NCBI RefSeq assembly: GCF_017654505.1
Contig: NC_054559.1
Location: forward strand, 9,741,781 to 9,805,780
From: Polyodon spathula
Lineage: Eukaryota; Chordata; Actinopteri; Acipenseriformes; Polyodontidae
Direction of reading: 5' to 3'
DNA length: 64,000 nt
Position 1 is the stretch's first letter, and the number at the start of each line of letters is the position of its first letter. Under the pieces are notes generated by a model that ran no database searches, was not told the DNA's origin, and was given only the letters and a program-made list of their open reading frames with translations. Positions 24,955 through 36,089 of the stretch are shown piece after piece. The translations under genes and the position numbers were made by a program.

Positions 24955-25038
24955 AGCCTGTGATGATGGTTTAACACTTCTGACACCTCGTATGAGTGCT
25001 GCTAATGCAGTACTTGATTACACTTTTAATCTGAGGCT
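24955..25038 (+). ncRNA. SNORD60: SNORD60-like box C/D snoRNA, copy 4
   Basis: The best copy: terminal stem AGCCT/AGGCT, C box GTGATGA, guide TTCTGACACCTC plus GTATGA, hairpin AGTGCTGC-TAAT-GCAGTACT, TTGATT and D box CTGA. The D box is about 95 nt upstream of the last-exon acceptor, near the usual distance. Expected product: guide for methylation of the 28S site equivalent to human G4340. Confidence 0.9.
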
Positions 25039-25250
25039 TGATGTTGGTTTTAAAATATGTTTTATAACTTGTTTGAGTTGCTGAAGCTGCATCTAAAGTA
25101 GAATTTCCGATTAAATTGCATCTCCATTGCAGGGAAGCTGTGCATCTGGACTATAAACTACCTCCTGTGCCCTGGACCTTCCTGGAACCCTCTGCCCAGA
25201 GTAGCACTTGGACCAGTTGAATGATTCAAATGTTCATGTGCACACAGTTT

Positions 25251-25256
25251 AATAAA
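25251..25256 (+). terminator. Polyadenylation signal of the SNHG19-like transcript
   Basis: AATAAA followed by A-rich and then T-rich sequence, about 120 bases after the last acceptor. It fits the 3' end of a short final exon. Confidence 0.65.
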
Positions 25257-25279
25257 TAGAATAACCATGAGGTGTCCAT

Positions 25280-27428
25280 TTTCTCTTCATTTAAGCTTGG
25301 ATGATAAGCATGTGTTCAATTATTACTGAAATCTAGGGCTGTTCTAATTAAGTAAATTTAACATTAAGCAAGATCTTCAGCTGTACACTCATTTAAATAT
25401 CTGAAGGTCAGAAATGTGTTGAAATTAAGGTATAATTTAATTTTGTCCTAACTACATAACTCATCTGGGGCATATCATAGATTAAAATAATTTTATATAT
25501 TTATTAATCTGAAGGCACAGTGCAGTTCTTTAAACACCAAATATTGCAGTACTACTTTAGCACCAGTAGAAGGTGGTATTACCTTGTTACACTTATTTGA
25601 TGGGGTTTGTCTTCTTTGCAACTGCAGTTTGCTGGTTCAATGCTCTCAATTGCATTTAAACAAACATCTCGTGTACTGTGCGTCACTTTAATCCAAGGAC
25701 ACACTTTTCATGTGATCCAGTTTTAGGGTTGTCCACTGTAGGTGCCATAAATCTAATTTATTTTAAGATTATGCTTGTACCTTTCAAACAGTCTCACTGA
25801 AACAATTTGTAGTAAAGTATAGATTTAAAGTAAGCTTTCAGAAAGGATTCTGTATTTGTACAGTAATAGTTTTAGTGTTTGTCATCTAGACTAGCTTGCA
25901 GTATATGACCATTATAATTTTAGGCTGGATTTGTAAATGCAACCTCCTGCAATGTGAAATATTCTATCCTATTTCATTGAGTGTTACAAAGTATAAAATG
26001 AACACAGGAAAAAACATAATGTTTAATATTCTGTAGCTCTGAATGTTGGTGCTGTTTTGTGGGCAATATGTACTTTTATTTGATGTGCTAGTCTTTGAAA
26101 GGCTTCTGGGTAAAACAAATATGTGTGTATATATATATGTATTATTTGCTAAGTAAATGTCATTACAAATTTATTTATCTTAATCTGGATCTCTTACAGC
26201 CATAGTAATGCACAGGCACCTTCTCCCTATCACTTCAAGTGCAAATTGGCACAGCAAATAGAGATTGGCTTTGTATTTAGAAATAAACTTTTTTTTTCTG
26301 TATGGCCCTGTTTGATAGAATTGTTTCAATGCTTAAACTGGAAATAAATGGCCATACATATTAGTAAATTCTATTGGTTTATGGTCTGTGGGTTTGAGTG
26401 GTTCTCTTACCTAGACCAGTATAAAGGTATGCTGTGTCTTAAAATAAGATTAATATTCCCCATTTTGAAATGAGGCGTACTGCCAAGTTGTTTTTCTGCA
26501 CTATTTAAGTGACTTCATCTGGCTGTTCAATTTTTTATTTTTTGTTTGCACAGTAATCCATAACCCAGTGTGCCTGTTGTGACATTAATTTGTGTTCTCT
26601 TCCATTCTGTGACATAGTTACATCTGTCTATGCATTCAGGCAGTCTCCATTATCTGGTCCTAAGGCTGAGAACAAAAACAAATTCTAAAGCGTGTTTAAA
26701 GAAAAAGGCTTTCTTCCAAGACTATCCTCAGTTCTGTGTTCACTCAGTTGTGGCATCCATTAACCAAGGCTGCTGATTGCACTCAACACGACATTTTAAA
26801 TTCTAAAGACAAAAAGCAAGTGTTGTCTGTTTAAACAGGTCCTGAGCAGTGTGCAGTGGTTCATTCTTTCAGTGCTTCTATTAACTATTGTTGATGGCTG
26901 CAAACCAAGGTAGTGCTGTGTACTATCTGAATGTTTTGCACTAATCCATTAACTAAAGGGCCATGCCTTTTTTTAAAGGTTAACAAACACTATACCATAC
27001 TTCATAGCATTACATCATGTATAATGTATATTAATGCAAGGATTTACAGAATCCTATAGCAGCCCAGAAAGATCCAGTAATAACGGTCAAAACTGCTTAA
27101 GGAACCAAAGTTTTCACCTATATAGAGTGATCACAAAGTCTGTGCAATTAATCCCCCACTGACCCTGCAAATGACTGGACTTTTATTTAAGGATGTTTGT
27201 TGTTTCAACAACCAATACCTGTGCATTTTTTTTATGTAAAAAGCATTCTCTAGATCGACCAATCAACTAGTAACACAAGTCGGAAGACTTTTAATGACTT
27301 TACATTTTTTAAAAGTATTTGAGCAACCTTACTTCCATGTATTTACTAATTTGCATGAGTTGCTTCCATTTTACATAAAGCCTCACCACCTGATTTAACA
27401 GTGACCTCATTAAACAAGGTCATATCTC

Positions 27429-27469
<41 letters not shown>

Positions 27470-27600
27470 AAAAAAAAAAATAATTGGGCTTGATTTCTGC
27501 ATATTTGTCCAATAAAATAAATATTATCAGTCTCTAACATAGTATTTCACCAATATTATAACCTAGTAAGTTTACTGTAATGAGGGAGAGTGGGGTCTTA
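25280..27600. other. Intergenic AT-rich sequence, no gene seen
   Basis: No coding frame, splice-site pair or RNA motif stands out on either strand. A short (AT)n(GT)n microsatellite occurs at 27429-27469. Confidence 0.5.
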
Positions 27601-27876
27601 TTAACCCTCCTATTATGTTCAGAATTTAGGTACATCTGTTATGTTTTGGGTCATATTAACCCTATGCAATTTCAAACTAATTTAAACAGCCTTAAGTTGA
27701 TTTAATGTTTTTTTTTTTTTTTTTTAATTGCAAAGGTGTTACTCTTTTATGCTCTTTAGTCCAGAAGCTGTGATAACACTTGTTTGACTGCCAACCTGGG
27801 AGCTCCTGCCTTGTAGATATATATTGTTTGGTTTTGTTCCAGGCAAGTGCAGCCATTTCCAGAGATAATAATACAA

Positions 27877-27917
<41 letters not shown>

Positions 27918-28184
27918 TAACAAATTAAAGAAGTTTGTTTTATTCCTGAACAAAAATCTACATAGATAAATGCCACGGTGGCCCGAAACATGTTATTTGT
28001 ACACATGACCCGTTCTAAAAAAAAAAAAAAAACATCTCAAAGGTTCTGTTTTCTGTGTATAAGTTTATTACCCCAACTTAGAAAAAGTAATAAAATATTA
28101 TGTAGAGAATGAAAAGAAAAACAGCATTTAAGTTAATTGGAAAGTAGAGTCGGGTCAAATAGACCCGAAACCTAGGAGGGTTAA
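27601..28184. mobile_element. piggyBac-like nonautonomous element with TTAA duplication
   Basis: TTAA at 27601-27604 and 28181-28184 flanks a 576-bp segment with ends CCCTCCTA and TAGGAGGG in inverted orientation. Second-order motifs GGGTCATATTAACCC and GGGTCAAATAGACCC lie just inside each end. TTAA targets and CCY ends are hallmarks of the piggyBac superfamily. No transposase frame is present; the interior contains T, AAT and A runs. Confidence 0.78.
27877..27916. repeat. (AAT)n microsatellite in the piggyBac-like element
   Basis: About 12 AAT units. Confidence 0.93.
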
Positions 28185-28189
28185 GCCAG

Positions 28190-29400
28190 ATTTTTCACAG
28201 ACCTCAGTTTCCCTTATTTTTATTGTATGCCATAATGAGGAAACCCCATCTGAGTTGATATGAGTGGCAGTATCCGCCACCAGTAGGTCATTTAAAAAAG
28301 ACCCCAGCACTTTTTATATGAATTATTAGCTGAGGATTGTTGTCGCATCATTTTATTGGCACCTAAATTAAGTAATAACAAATCCCTTATTGCAAGTTTC
28401 AGAAAAAAAAAAACAATGGGGAAAAAAAGAAAATCGACCCACGATCACTTAAACCAGCCTCGTCTAACTCCACTATACTGGGCACTGTATTGATGCTCAT
28501 TAAAGTTATGTATGTATACCTTTCCTGTTATGTAGATGGATACAATACATTCTTCATCTTATTGATCCCTTGCTTCTCCCATTGAATCCACTGATAAATA
28601 TTTAAACCTTTTAGATTGAAAGCTTTGTTTGAAGAAAGTCATTAGGTTACAACCTTACTCTATTCCTAAAAACCTATAAAAGTATTTATTGAAATGCTGT
28701 GCACTGTGCTAGCTGGAAAGGAAGGTGATTTCTTGGTGTCGAGGAGTCCTCCCACACCATTCAGTCTTTACAGCAGGTGAAGTGATATGTTTGCAGCTCT
28801 TGTTTGAACTGCATGGCCAGGGGTATATATTGTTGCAGCGTGCAGTAAATCAGATGAGCTCTCTAGCTCGCAGGTTTGCATATCTTATGCAAACACAACA
28901 TTTCCATGCTGTCTGAAATCCTGATCCACAGAAAGGAACTCCTGAAGCACCTGGAATCAAAAACATGAGCTCGCCTTTACAATAGTACTAGGGTATAGCA
29001 TTGCAAAGCATAGCGTTATCATGGTATTTATAGCATTAAAGCACAGCTACAGACATTGTGGCACCATAGAGATATTTTATTTAATCATAGTGTTTAATGC
29101 AATTTTTAAAAATGCAATTATGTGTTTATAAATAAAATTCAACCAAGAGACAATAGGGTGCAATCGATTGATCTTAACAGTTTAAAATCTTAAAACTGTC
29201 ATCACTGAAAAAAATTATAACAACAGTACATATGAGTTTCTTTAGTGTATTTGTTTATGTGACAACATCAAGAAATATTTCTTAAGTATTCTTTGCTGTT
29301 TAGATTAATTTAATAACCTCCCATATCTTTTTGTGTTAAATAAAAATGTTTAGACTTGTCTTCTAAAGACAATTTTTATAATTAGGTTTTAGTACTACTG
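28190..29400. other. Intergenic sequence, no supported gene
   Basis: Mostly AT-rich. A minus-strand acceptor (TTTTGATTCCAG) near 28960 opens a short frame VLQEFLSVDQDF that stops after about 21 codons; I cannot link it to a family. No RNA gene seen. Confidence 0.4.
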
Positions 29401-29409
29401 AATTATCTA

Positions 29410-29590
29410 TTCAAATCTCAGGTCACAAGTTAACCTGTGACTTGTACGTTTTTGGTTCTTGTTAATTTGCTATGAAAAAGCACACTGGCAAATCCAAGCA
29501 CGCCACCAACAGGCGCCATGAGAGCTTCCATTTGTAGCATTTTGTGTTGGGGCTGCGTACACAATCCAGGTCTCAGGAAAGGAGCCTATC
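29410..29590 (-). CDS. Candidate terminal exon of an unrecognised gene
   Basis: A strong minus-strand acceptor (TTTCTCTGTTGATAG) at about 29585 opens a frame of about 55 codons beginning APFLRPGLCTQPQ and ending KNVQVTG with a stop. Joined in phase to the candidate exon upstream it would be the C terminus of a protein. It contains a weakly hydrophobic stretch (APVGGVLGFASVLF). Not recognised; it could be a decayed gene or chance. Confidence 0.3.
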
Positions 29591-29789
29591 AACAGAGAAA
29601 AAAAAACTACAAGTTAAGATGTCACATATGAAATGTGTCCAATTTTAGACTGAAAAAGGCCAGCAGATGTGGTCGCGTTTTGCCAGAATGAACAGATGGC
29701 CTTTAATCATTATTATTGACGAAACACAAGGGATTGTGGTTCCCTTCAAATGAAAGGCCACAGGTAGAGATAAATCCCCACTCACAATC

Positions 29790-29998
29790 TGCCATCTCTG
29801 GAAAATGAGCCTCTCCTGTACAGCATGTAGACACAGTAACAGGTTTTCCAACTTAAACAGGTTCTGCAGATGGTACTGCGTGGGGTTTCTGGCAGAGTTT
29901 ACTAATTTACTTGAACTTGAAATTTCAGCTAAGGGCATTGCCAGTCGAAGACCATCCACTTGCTCTTCTTCATCATCTTGTCCCTCTCCCACAAAAAA
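29790..29998 (-). CDS. Candidate internal exon of an unrecognised gene
   Basis: Part of a 167-codon open frame; the protein-like section reads GQDDEEEQVDGLRLAMPL, then YHLQNLFKLENLLLCL and VQERLIFQRW, ending at a GTGAGT donor. The composition (acidic start, amphipathic Leu-rich helices) is unlike the AT-rich spurious frames nearby. The upstream acceptor after a poly-T run is weak (GAG). No family recognised. Confidence 0.3.
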
Positions 29999-30149
29999 GA
30001 AAAAAAAAAACTCTTGAAAACGCAAATGAAAATGAGATTTGGGGGTCTGAAAGTAGGTCACAGATTGAACGAGTTTGGTGGTCTTTGTAAAATGGAACGT
30101 GCAAATACAAAAAGCAGTGATAGTTGAGAAGTATATATTGCACTGCATG

Positions 30150-31440
30150 ATGACGAGGCTCCCAGGATGAGAGGATACACAAACCCTGCCCCAGTTCTGA
30201 ACAGTTGTTCACTCAGTGGGATTTTGAGGAAATTCATATTGTTCCATAAATAGGATCAAAGAGCTGGTCTAGGATTAGTAAAGTACAGGCCACTGGGGGG
30301 CTACATAACTGAGGAGTTATTCATAATTCCACTCTACTTCCAGTGGACATTATCATAGTTCCACATGTGGTGTGTTGTATCCTTCAAAAACTTATACTTG
30401 AAATGTACTGTAAATAATACGTTTCTTTGTCACATATTTCCAGCGAGAGTGTTCTTTCCAGTGTGTCACCTTGTTTCCAGTTTGACAGCTAAGACCAGTC
30501 GACCAAAAGGTTTGACTTCTTTAATGTTCTGAAAGGCTTGCTTTTAGTTTTATTCACATTTCCATAGAGCCTGTCGGTTTGATTCAGAGCAAGCATGCAT
30601 TCAGGGAAGCAATGAGCAGAATCTGTAATGATGATGGAACATCATTGAATTTTTAAATAATATTTTCATAAGAAGATTTATAACATAATGGTATTCCATT
30701 GGTGTATCCCTGTGTCTCAAAAATGCGTTCCTTCATGAAAGGATAAAAAGGCATGAGAAGGTTTTGGGTTACTCCTAAGTTAAGCACACAGGCATTACAC
30801 CCTATTACACCCTATATACAGAATAATGGGTCGTTATGTACAGGTTTGTTAAATACAAGGGGGATCTTGCAATAAATTGCCTCCCAAAATGCAGAAATAC
30901 TACAAGCATACAAGGTGCTGTTAAAATTAGCAAGACACTCCCCATATAATGTGTGCATCCTCATTGGGTTGTAGTGGACAGGCTGGAAAAAAGGGTAGTT
31001 TCCAGAGATCAGTATAAATATGGGTTAAGCCTGGAGAATGAACAGAATCCGTACTGAAGGAGGATTTTAATGACTTTTCAATCTATATATATATATACAG
31101 TATTTTAGGAACCAGATATTCAATGATATTACAGAAGTGAGTGGGGATAAAAGGTGTAGTGCTGTGTTAAATAACAAAGCTTCAGGTTTATTATGACTAC
31201 AGTCAAGGGGTAATTTCTGAACACAAAGGCACTTAAGGAAGAGGTATAGCATTTGTTTGTTCTAGACCTAATGTACTGACTTTGATTTACATAAGTTTCT
31301 ATTTATGCTTTGAGTTCTCATCTGCTTGTGGATCGGGTTTCTTGTCTTATTGCTGGAGTCGGTAGCTGCTTGCTGATCTTTGTCTAGCCATGTTGTAATA
31401 TAATCTTCAGGTATTTTTTCACACGGTTCATCATTTGAAA
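30150..31440. other. Intergenic sequence, no gene recognised
   Basis: No splice-framed coding segment is convincing, except an open minus-strand stretch from about 31445 to 31268 beside the DIRS end (see findings). Confidence 0.4.
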
Positions 31441-31446
31441 TCGTTA

Positions 31447-31600
31447 TGTTATTATCATAACCCTGGTTCCCTGAAATAGAAATGTAACCATTACCATTTG
31501 GGTATTTACCTCCCAAAGACCTGGAACCTGAATATTGATATTCCAAAGCTGCTCAATAAGCCTGTGATGCAGTCATGCCCCACCCCCAAGGATCTCAGCG
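31447..31600. repeat. DIRS left inverted terminal repeat
   Basis: Outer part (ATAACCCTGGTTCCCTGAAA) is complementary to the internal region at 31661-31692 with one mismatch. The inner part (GATATTCCAAAGCTGCTCAA and flanks) is complementary to the right repeat. Confidence 0.85.
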
Positions 31601-31660
31601 TTGTTTTTTCTTCAAGCCTGCAGCAATCATGGATGCAGCAACTTTAAAGGTTAATGGTTG

Positions 31661-31740
31661 CATTTCTATTTCAGGGAACTAGGGTTATGATAATCCCTTT
31701 CAAGTACGAAACGTAACCATTACCATTATGGGTGAGTGTA
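31661..31740. repeat. DIRS internal complementary region
   Basis: Left half (CATTTCTATTTCAGGGAACT and on) is the complement of the left terminus; right half begins CCCTTTCAAGTA, the complement of the right terminus. It would template circularisation of the cDNA in this element class. Confidence 0.82.
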
Positions 31741-33032
31741 CCAAAGCCATCGCAAGGGCAAGATTGCAGAACGACTGGAACTGCCACCCTGGTAGTTGAT
31801 GTAAGCCACCACTGTTGTGTTGTGTGTATGGACAAGCACATGTCTCCCTCGAACCACTTGCAAAAAAATTTGCAAGGCCAACTGCCTGCAGCTCTAAAAC
31901 ATTGATGTGATGACCCTGCAAGGGGGGATCCACACACCTTGCACACCCCGGCCATTCCACACAGTGCTCCAGCCCATGCTGGACGTGTCTGTAGTCACAA
32001 CCTCTCTTCTGGTGACACTGCCCAGCTATACGCCTAGGCTTAGATGGGCAGGCTGTTTCCCCCAAGAGAGTGCCTTAGACAGTGATGAGACACTGACAAT
32101 AGACGGCTGTGGTTCAACATGGGCTGAATAATCCTGCTGTTCAACCAGACCCGCAGAGGGTACATGTGCAGGAGACCCAATGGAAGGGTCTGAGAAGCTG
32201 CTGCCATCAGGCCCAGAAGTTTCTGGAACAACATTACCTTTCTGCTGAGCTGAAAGAGTTCCAATCAGGCAGATATTCTCTGCACTTTGCCGTCCCACAG
32301 AGTGGACAGCATGGCCCTGAAGTCCAAGCAAACTCATAGATAGAAAGCTGTCTAGGAAGGTGTGAGCTGGCTCTTCACACGATTCACTGTAAGGCCTTAC
32401 CATTGAAGGTGGCGGTGACAAGTTCCATGTGGGCCTCTGCTTGTGCTGGAGACTGACCCGCTTTGGCACTAGGAAGTACCTGGAGTACAACCACTCTTCC
32501 CACTGGAGGGGGTCTGTCATGTGAATATCCTGTTTTGCACAGCGCAGTGGCATCTTGCGGGACTGTGACTGTCACGCCCTGAAAGTGAGGGGGACAATGC
32601 TTTAACTGCAGAACGGTAGTAAGCACCCAGATGTCCATGGTGAATTGATGCCAATACAGATGGCTCCCTGAAAAGGAGTCCTGGGTCATTGGCAGCAAAC
32701 TCCTAGGGCTGCTGCTCGGCATGTGGCCTGGCCTGCGGCCTCTGTCTCTGTGCAGGGTGGCGGAACTTATTAAAGCCTCCACTGCGAGCAACCATGGGTC
32801 AGTGCCGAACATCACCTCTGACAGCGGCCGCAGCCAGCTGTGCCAGTCTTTGAGGCTGCTGGGGCCTAGGGTGCCATTTTGCTGCTGGTTGACGCACCAG
32901 AGGTGGTCGCTTGGGAAGCAGGTGAACCAACTCCTTTGTGGATTCCTGCAATGGTGAGAGTGCTGCAGCATCTCGTCCACCATGGGACCAAACATATGCC
33001 CTTGTGTAATCAGGGCGTCCAACAAAGGTCAT
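31740..33032 (-). pseudogene. DIRS pol remnant: RT N-terminal segment and RNase H, core deleted
   Basis: Upstream frame (32384-33025) carries the pre-RT region with TVLQLKHCPPHFQGVTV. The next frame (32026-32553) starts with EEWLYSRYFLVPKR, then passes straight to segments typical of the post-RT/RNase H region (ENICLIGTLSAQQ; in another frame LLGLMAAASQ). At 31800-31960 VLELQAVGL and an IHTTQQWW-like stretch mark RNase H. Several frameshifts. Compared with intact DIRS pol, the palm/YxDD section and everything after RNase H are missing. Confidence 0.78.
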
Positions 33033-33306
33033 TTGTCCCCATCAGGCACATGTGCCTGGGAAAGCCAAAGATGCCTATGTTTAGCCAGGTTCCTACCCAC
33101 AGCCTACCCATTGAGCTCAGACACATGGAGCAGATTCTTGTTAACCAGGCGCAGGTCATCCAGCTGTTGTGGTGAGAGCCTGTGGCTTTCAGAAAGGGAC
33201 CTCAGCAAATGGCACTGGTAGGCTACCAACATGCTGTTATAGTTGCCTATCCTTGCGTTGAATGCACTCACCTATTACCATTGCGTCTGAATAGGCTCAC
33301 CTAACC

Positions 33307-33740
33307 CTAGCTGAAGAGGATCACCTCAAAGACCCGGCACTGCTTGTTGGGCAGATGCACCCTATATAAACTGCGATTCGCTAGTACCTGCTTGGCGTGC
33401 TCTGGCCCCAGGCAGGAAGAGCATCTGCTGCACTTGTCTTCCATAGGTAGACTGGCCTTGCATGTCGCACAGGGATAGAACCCGGGCATGATTCAAGAAG
33501 CAAGCAATGCAGTGTACAGTATACAGTTGTACAGTTGCTGCTTCAATATAGAGATCGACTGAGTGGGTCAAGACTCGAGCTGGCTGCTTTTGTATAGGAC
33601 CGGTGAACCCGAGCACCGGTCGATACCGACTTGTTTAGGACCGGGTAGAAACCGGGTCTGTTTGGTACCGGTTCAGTGATTTTAGCACCAGATTGATATG
33701 ATACAGTGTCGATTTGGAATTGGTGTGGTGACTTCAGCAC
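33307..33740 (-). pseudogene. DIRS gag-like remnant
   Basis: The frame beginning MPGFYPCATCKASLP with CSRCSSCLGPEHAK resembles the N-terminal Cys-rich part of DIRS gag. The upstream stretch 33590-33860 is rich in degenerate ACCGG(T) motifs. It is interrupted by stops and shifts. Confidence 0.6.
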
Positions 33741-34569
33741 CGGGTCGGTACAAGAAAGTCAATGGTGCGGTAACCTCGGTCCCGGTACAGTCCGGGTCAG
33801 AAACAGAGCAGATTGGTGACCTCGGTACCGGTTCACCAGTTCAGTCACCGCAGGTGGTAATGAACAGGGATGCCCACCTGTACAAGCCACTGGCAAGACC
33901 ACTCAGTCAGTACCACACATGAGACTGAGGGAAGCCTGTATGTTAGAATGTTACTAACAGCCTTCATAATGGTGATGCTAAGGTTGTCACCAAAATGGCA
34001 TCAAGACACTGTGGAAGAGATTACAAGCAAAAACAACTGAAGCAAGTATCTTGGTCTTGTGCAGTGTTGCTGAGCACAGCAGCTGCTCTCGTTGCATGTG
34101 TGCTGTAGCACCACATTGCAGACAGGCCTGTGCACAGTCTCTATAAAAAACAGAAAAACACACAAGAGAGAAATCTCTCCACAAAACACAGTATTATAAC
34201 AATTACATAAATATTATAAAACATCTTGTGTTTTAGCTAAACCAAAACAAGAAATAAAATAACTACAACCGGAGCAGCCTGGGGGAAGAGCACAAAGTCA
34301 GCTGACTTACGTTGCTGAATCCCTAGAAAGGAGCAACAAAAGCCACTGGCTTCATGCTGGGCACAAGGCTGCAGTGGAACGTAACAAGCAACAGGCTGTA
34401 GTGTGCAATATACATGTAATTAGAAAAACTATTATGTAATGTCACATAAATTAAGTGTAAAACACAATAATTATACAGTCAGAAGCCACAGTACTTATCT
34501 GAACTAGGTTCTCTGGTCAGATTAGTCTTGAAAGGTAAAATGGCACTGAGATCTGTGTGCTCAGTCCTT

Positions 34570-34683
34570 ACGTACCATTGAGGGTGGGGCATGACTGCAT
34601 CACAGGTTCGTTGAGCAGCTTTGGAATATCAATTCAGGTTTTCGGGTCTTTTGGAGGTAAATACCCATACTTGAAAGGGAACT
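34570..34683. repeat. DIRS right inverted terminal repeat
   Basis: Contains GGTGGGGCATGACTGCATCA, TTGAGCAGCTTTGGAATATC and GAGGTAAATACCCAT in inverted orientation to the left repeat. It ends with CTTGAAAGGGAAC, whose complement is in the internal complementary region. Confidence 0.85.
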
Positions 34684-34689
34684 GTTTAA

Positions 34690-35700
34690 TTCTCAAATTT
34701 AATAAAAAGGTACCGGATCTGGGATGCTATCCAACACAAATGAACCCCTGATTACAGTGGACCAATATTAAATTATAGATCACCACTGGTCAATTTCCAT
34801 GAAGAAAGTGTATGCATTCATTTTTCCAGGAAACCCCTCTTTGACAGGTCATGTCTTATTTACAAGACTATTGGGAGACAAAACTCTTTATAAGAGCTTA
34901 CACTGGAAACCAAAGACGGAAATGAACGACTGTGTCCCAGTGAGAGTTCATGATGATATTAAATCAGAGTAGACTGGGAATGTTATGCAATAAAAAGTAG
35001 CCTGTATTGTGCAGTTTAAATGTTTAAAATATGCCAAGCTACACATTAAACACACCAATATGCAATGTGTATAAAAACACAGCCAAGTATAAAAAAAAGC
35101 AGTTGACACAAATTGAAGTGGCCTACATAAAACAGGTTAAATTCTATCACCTCAAAGATATACGTGCCTTCTGTATAAACAAAGTAAATGTAGAAATTAG
35201 ACAAATGCAAGTACTGTATTTACATACCCTGCAAATGTAATACAATAAAATAATTGAACTAAGTCTATAGTACATTTTGACTTTTCCTAGTATTGAACCA
35301 TGGAATGAGGTATAAAGCAAAAATAATGAGCAGCAGTCTCTTTTCCCCCTTTTTCTTACAAATGAAGAATTCTGTCAGGTAGTGCTCTCTTAATGATCTG
35401 TTCTGGTATAGGCAGTAAAGGCGATACCTGAGGGATGCAATTAAAGGGACAGCTCTCTTTCTTCACCTCTGGGGGGAGGGAGGAAAGGAGAAGTATCTAT
35501 GGCACCAGTAAGCAGGCAGCCACCTTCCCCGAAAAGGAACCGTCCTACTAGCTCTCTATTCTCTACCTGCGCAGCTGCTGCAGGTAGAGAAAAAGGTAAT
35601 TCGGAGAGATATCAGATCGAATCAGGTTAAATAGATCATCTCACCTAGTCTACCCTCCACCCCCTCTGTGCCGTACAGCCTCCCTGGGATAGTCTACAAT
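34690..35700. other. Intergenic sequence, no gene recognised
   Basis: AT-rich with no coding signal until about 35400, where GC content rises toward the GNG13 5' region. Confidence 0.45.
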
Positions 35701-35703
35701 CCG

Positions 35704-35705
<2 letters not shown>

Positions 35706-35775
<70 letters not shown>
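35706..35775. repeat. (GA)n microsatellite upstream of GNG13
   Basis: About 35 uninterrupted GA dinucleotides just upstream of the likely GNG13 first exon. GA tracts near starts can bind GAGA-type factors; no such role is shown. Confidence 0.95.
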
Positions 35776-35780
<5 letters not shown>

Positions 35781-35819
35781 AATCATTATAATTACCACCC
35801 TTCCCTACTACGACTAGCC

Positions 35820-36089
35820 TACTACAACGGCGGCCAGTGTTGCTGCATAGTGTATCTGGGTTGCCGCTGCATTAATAGATTGCATCGAATATTTGAGATT
35901 TTTTCTTTTTCTTTTCTAAAAGAGAGTGCAGATAAGTGTCGCTGGATACAATTCTGCTCAAAAACCGTGCCGCTCCTATTGAAACGGCGACAGTTTGCTC
36001 CTTTAGTATTCATTTGAAAGAAAACAATAAAGCAAGAACACATCCTTCAAAAACGGATAGTACGAGAACCCGCTACTTAATCCTGCTAA
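35820..36089 (+). other. GNG13: Candidate GNG13 exon 1 (noncoding)
   Basis: A comparatively GC-rich stretch after the GA repeat ends at a good donor (CTGCTAAG before GTAAAC) at 36090. The GNG13 coding exon begins after an acceptor, so an upstream noncoding exon is required and this is the best candidate. The start is undefined. Confidence 0.35.

Larger units (their letters stand above)
21534..25275 (+). ncRNA. SNHG19: snoRNA host gene, probable SNHG19 orthologue
   Basis: A spliced noncoding host divergent from TRAF7, as SNHG19 is in human. The inferred start is a 5'TOP-like tract (CCTTTCTTTTAGG) and exon 1 ends at a strong GTAAGT at 21565. Likely further exons: 22013-22063, 22480-22557, 22889-22952, 23134-23176 (or from 23106), 23994-24038, 24782-24826, and a last exon 25133-about 25275 with AATAAA at 25251. 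Exons are short and have no shared reading frame, while introns hold box C/D RNAs. Exons 2-6 are judged only from splice-site quality, so some boundaries may shift. The spliced RNA is expected to be unstable and cytoplasmic, with the snoRNAs as the functional product. SNHG19 rests on the SNORD60 content and TRAF7 adjacency. Confidence 0.78.
31447..34683 (-). mobile_element. DIRS-type tyrosine-recombinase retrotransposon, internally deleted
   Basis: The ends carry about 95-bp inverted repeats (31497-31600 against 34570-34672). An internal complementary region at 31661-31740 contains the complement of the left terminus followed by sequence matching the right terminus. This is the diagnostic DIRS layout. 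Minus-strand coding remnants run gag-like (33307-33490, CATCKASLP ... CSRCSSC), RT N-terminal part (YSRYFLVPK near 32480) and RNase H-like (VLELQAVGL near 31890). The RT core with its YxDD motif and the tyrosine recombinase are missing. Length 3.2 kb against about 5-6 kb for complete elements. Many frameshifts; immobile by itself. Confidence 0.85.

Noticed and set aside
31268..33922. Many overlapping ORFs on both strands
   Set aside because: They are shadows and frameshifted pieces of one DIRS element, not separate genes.
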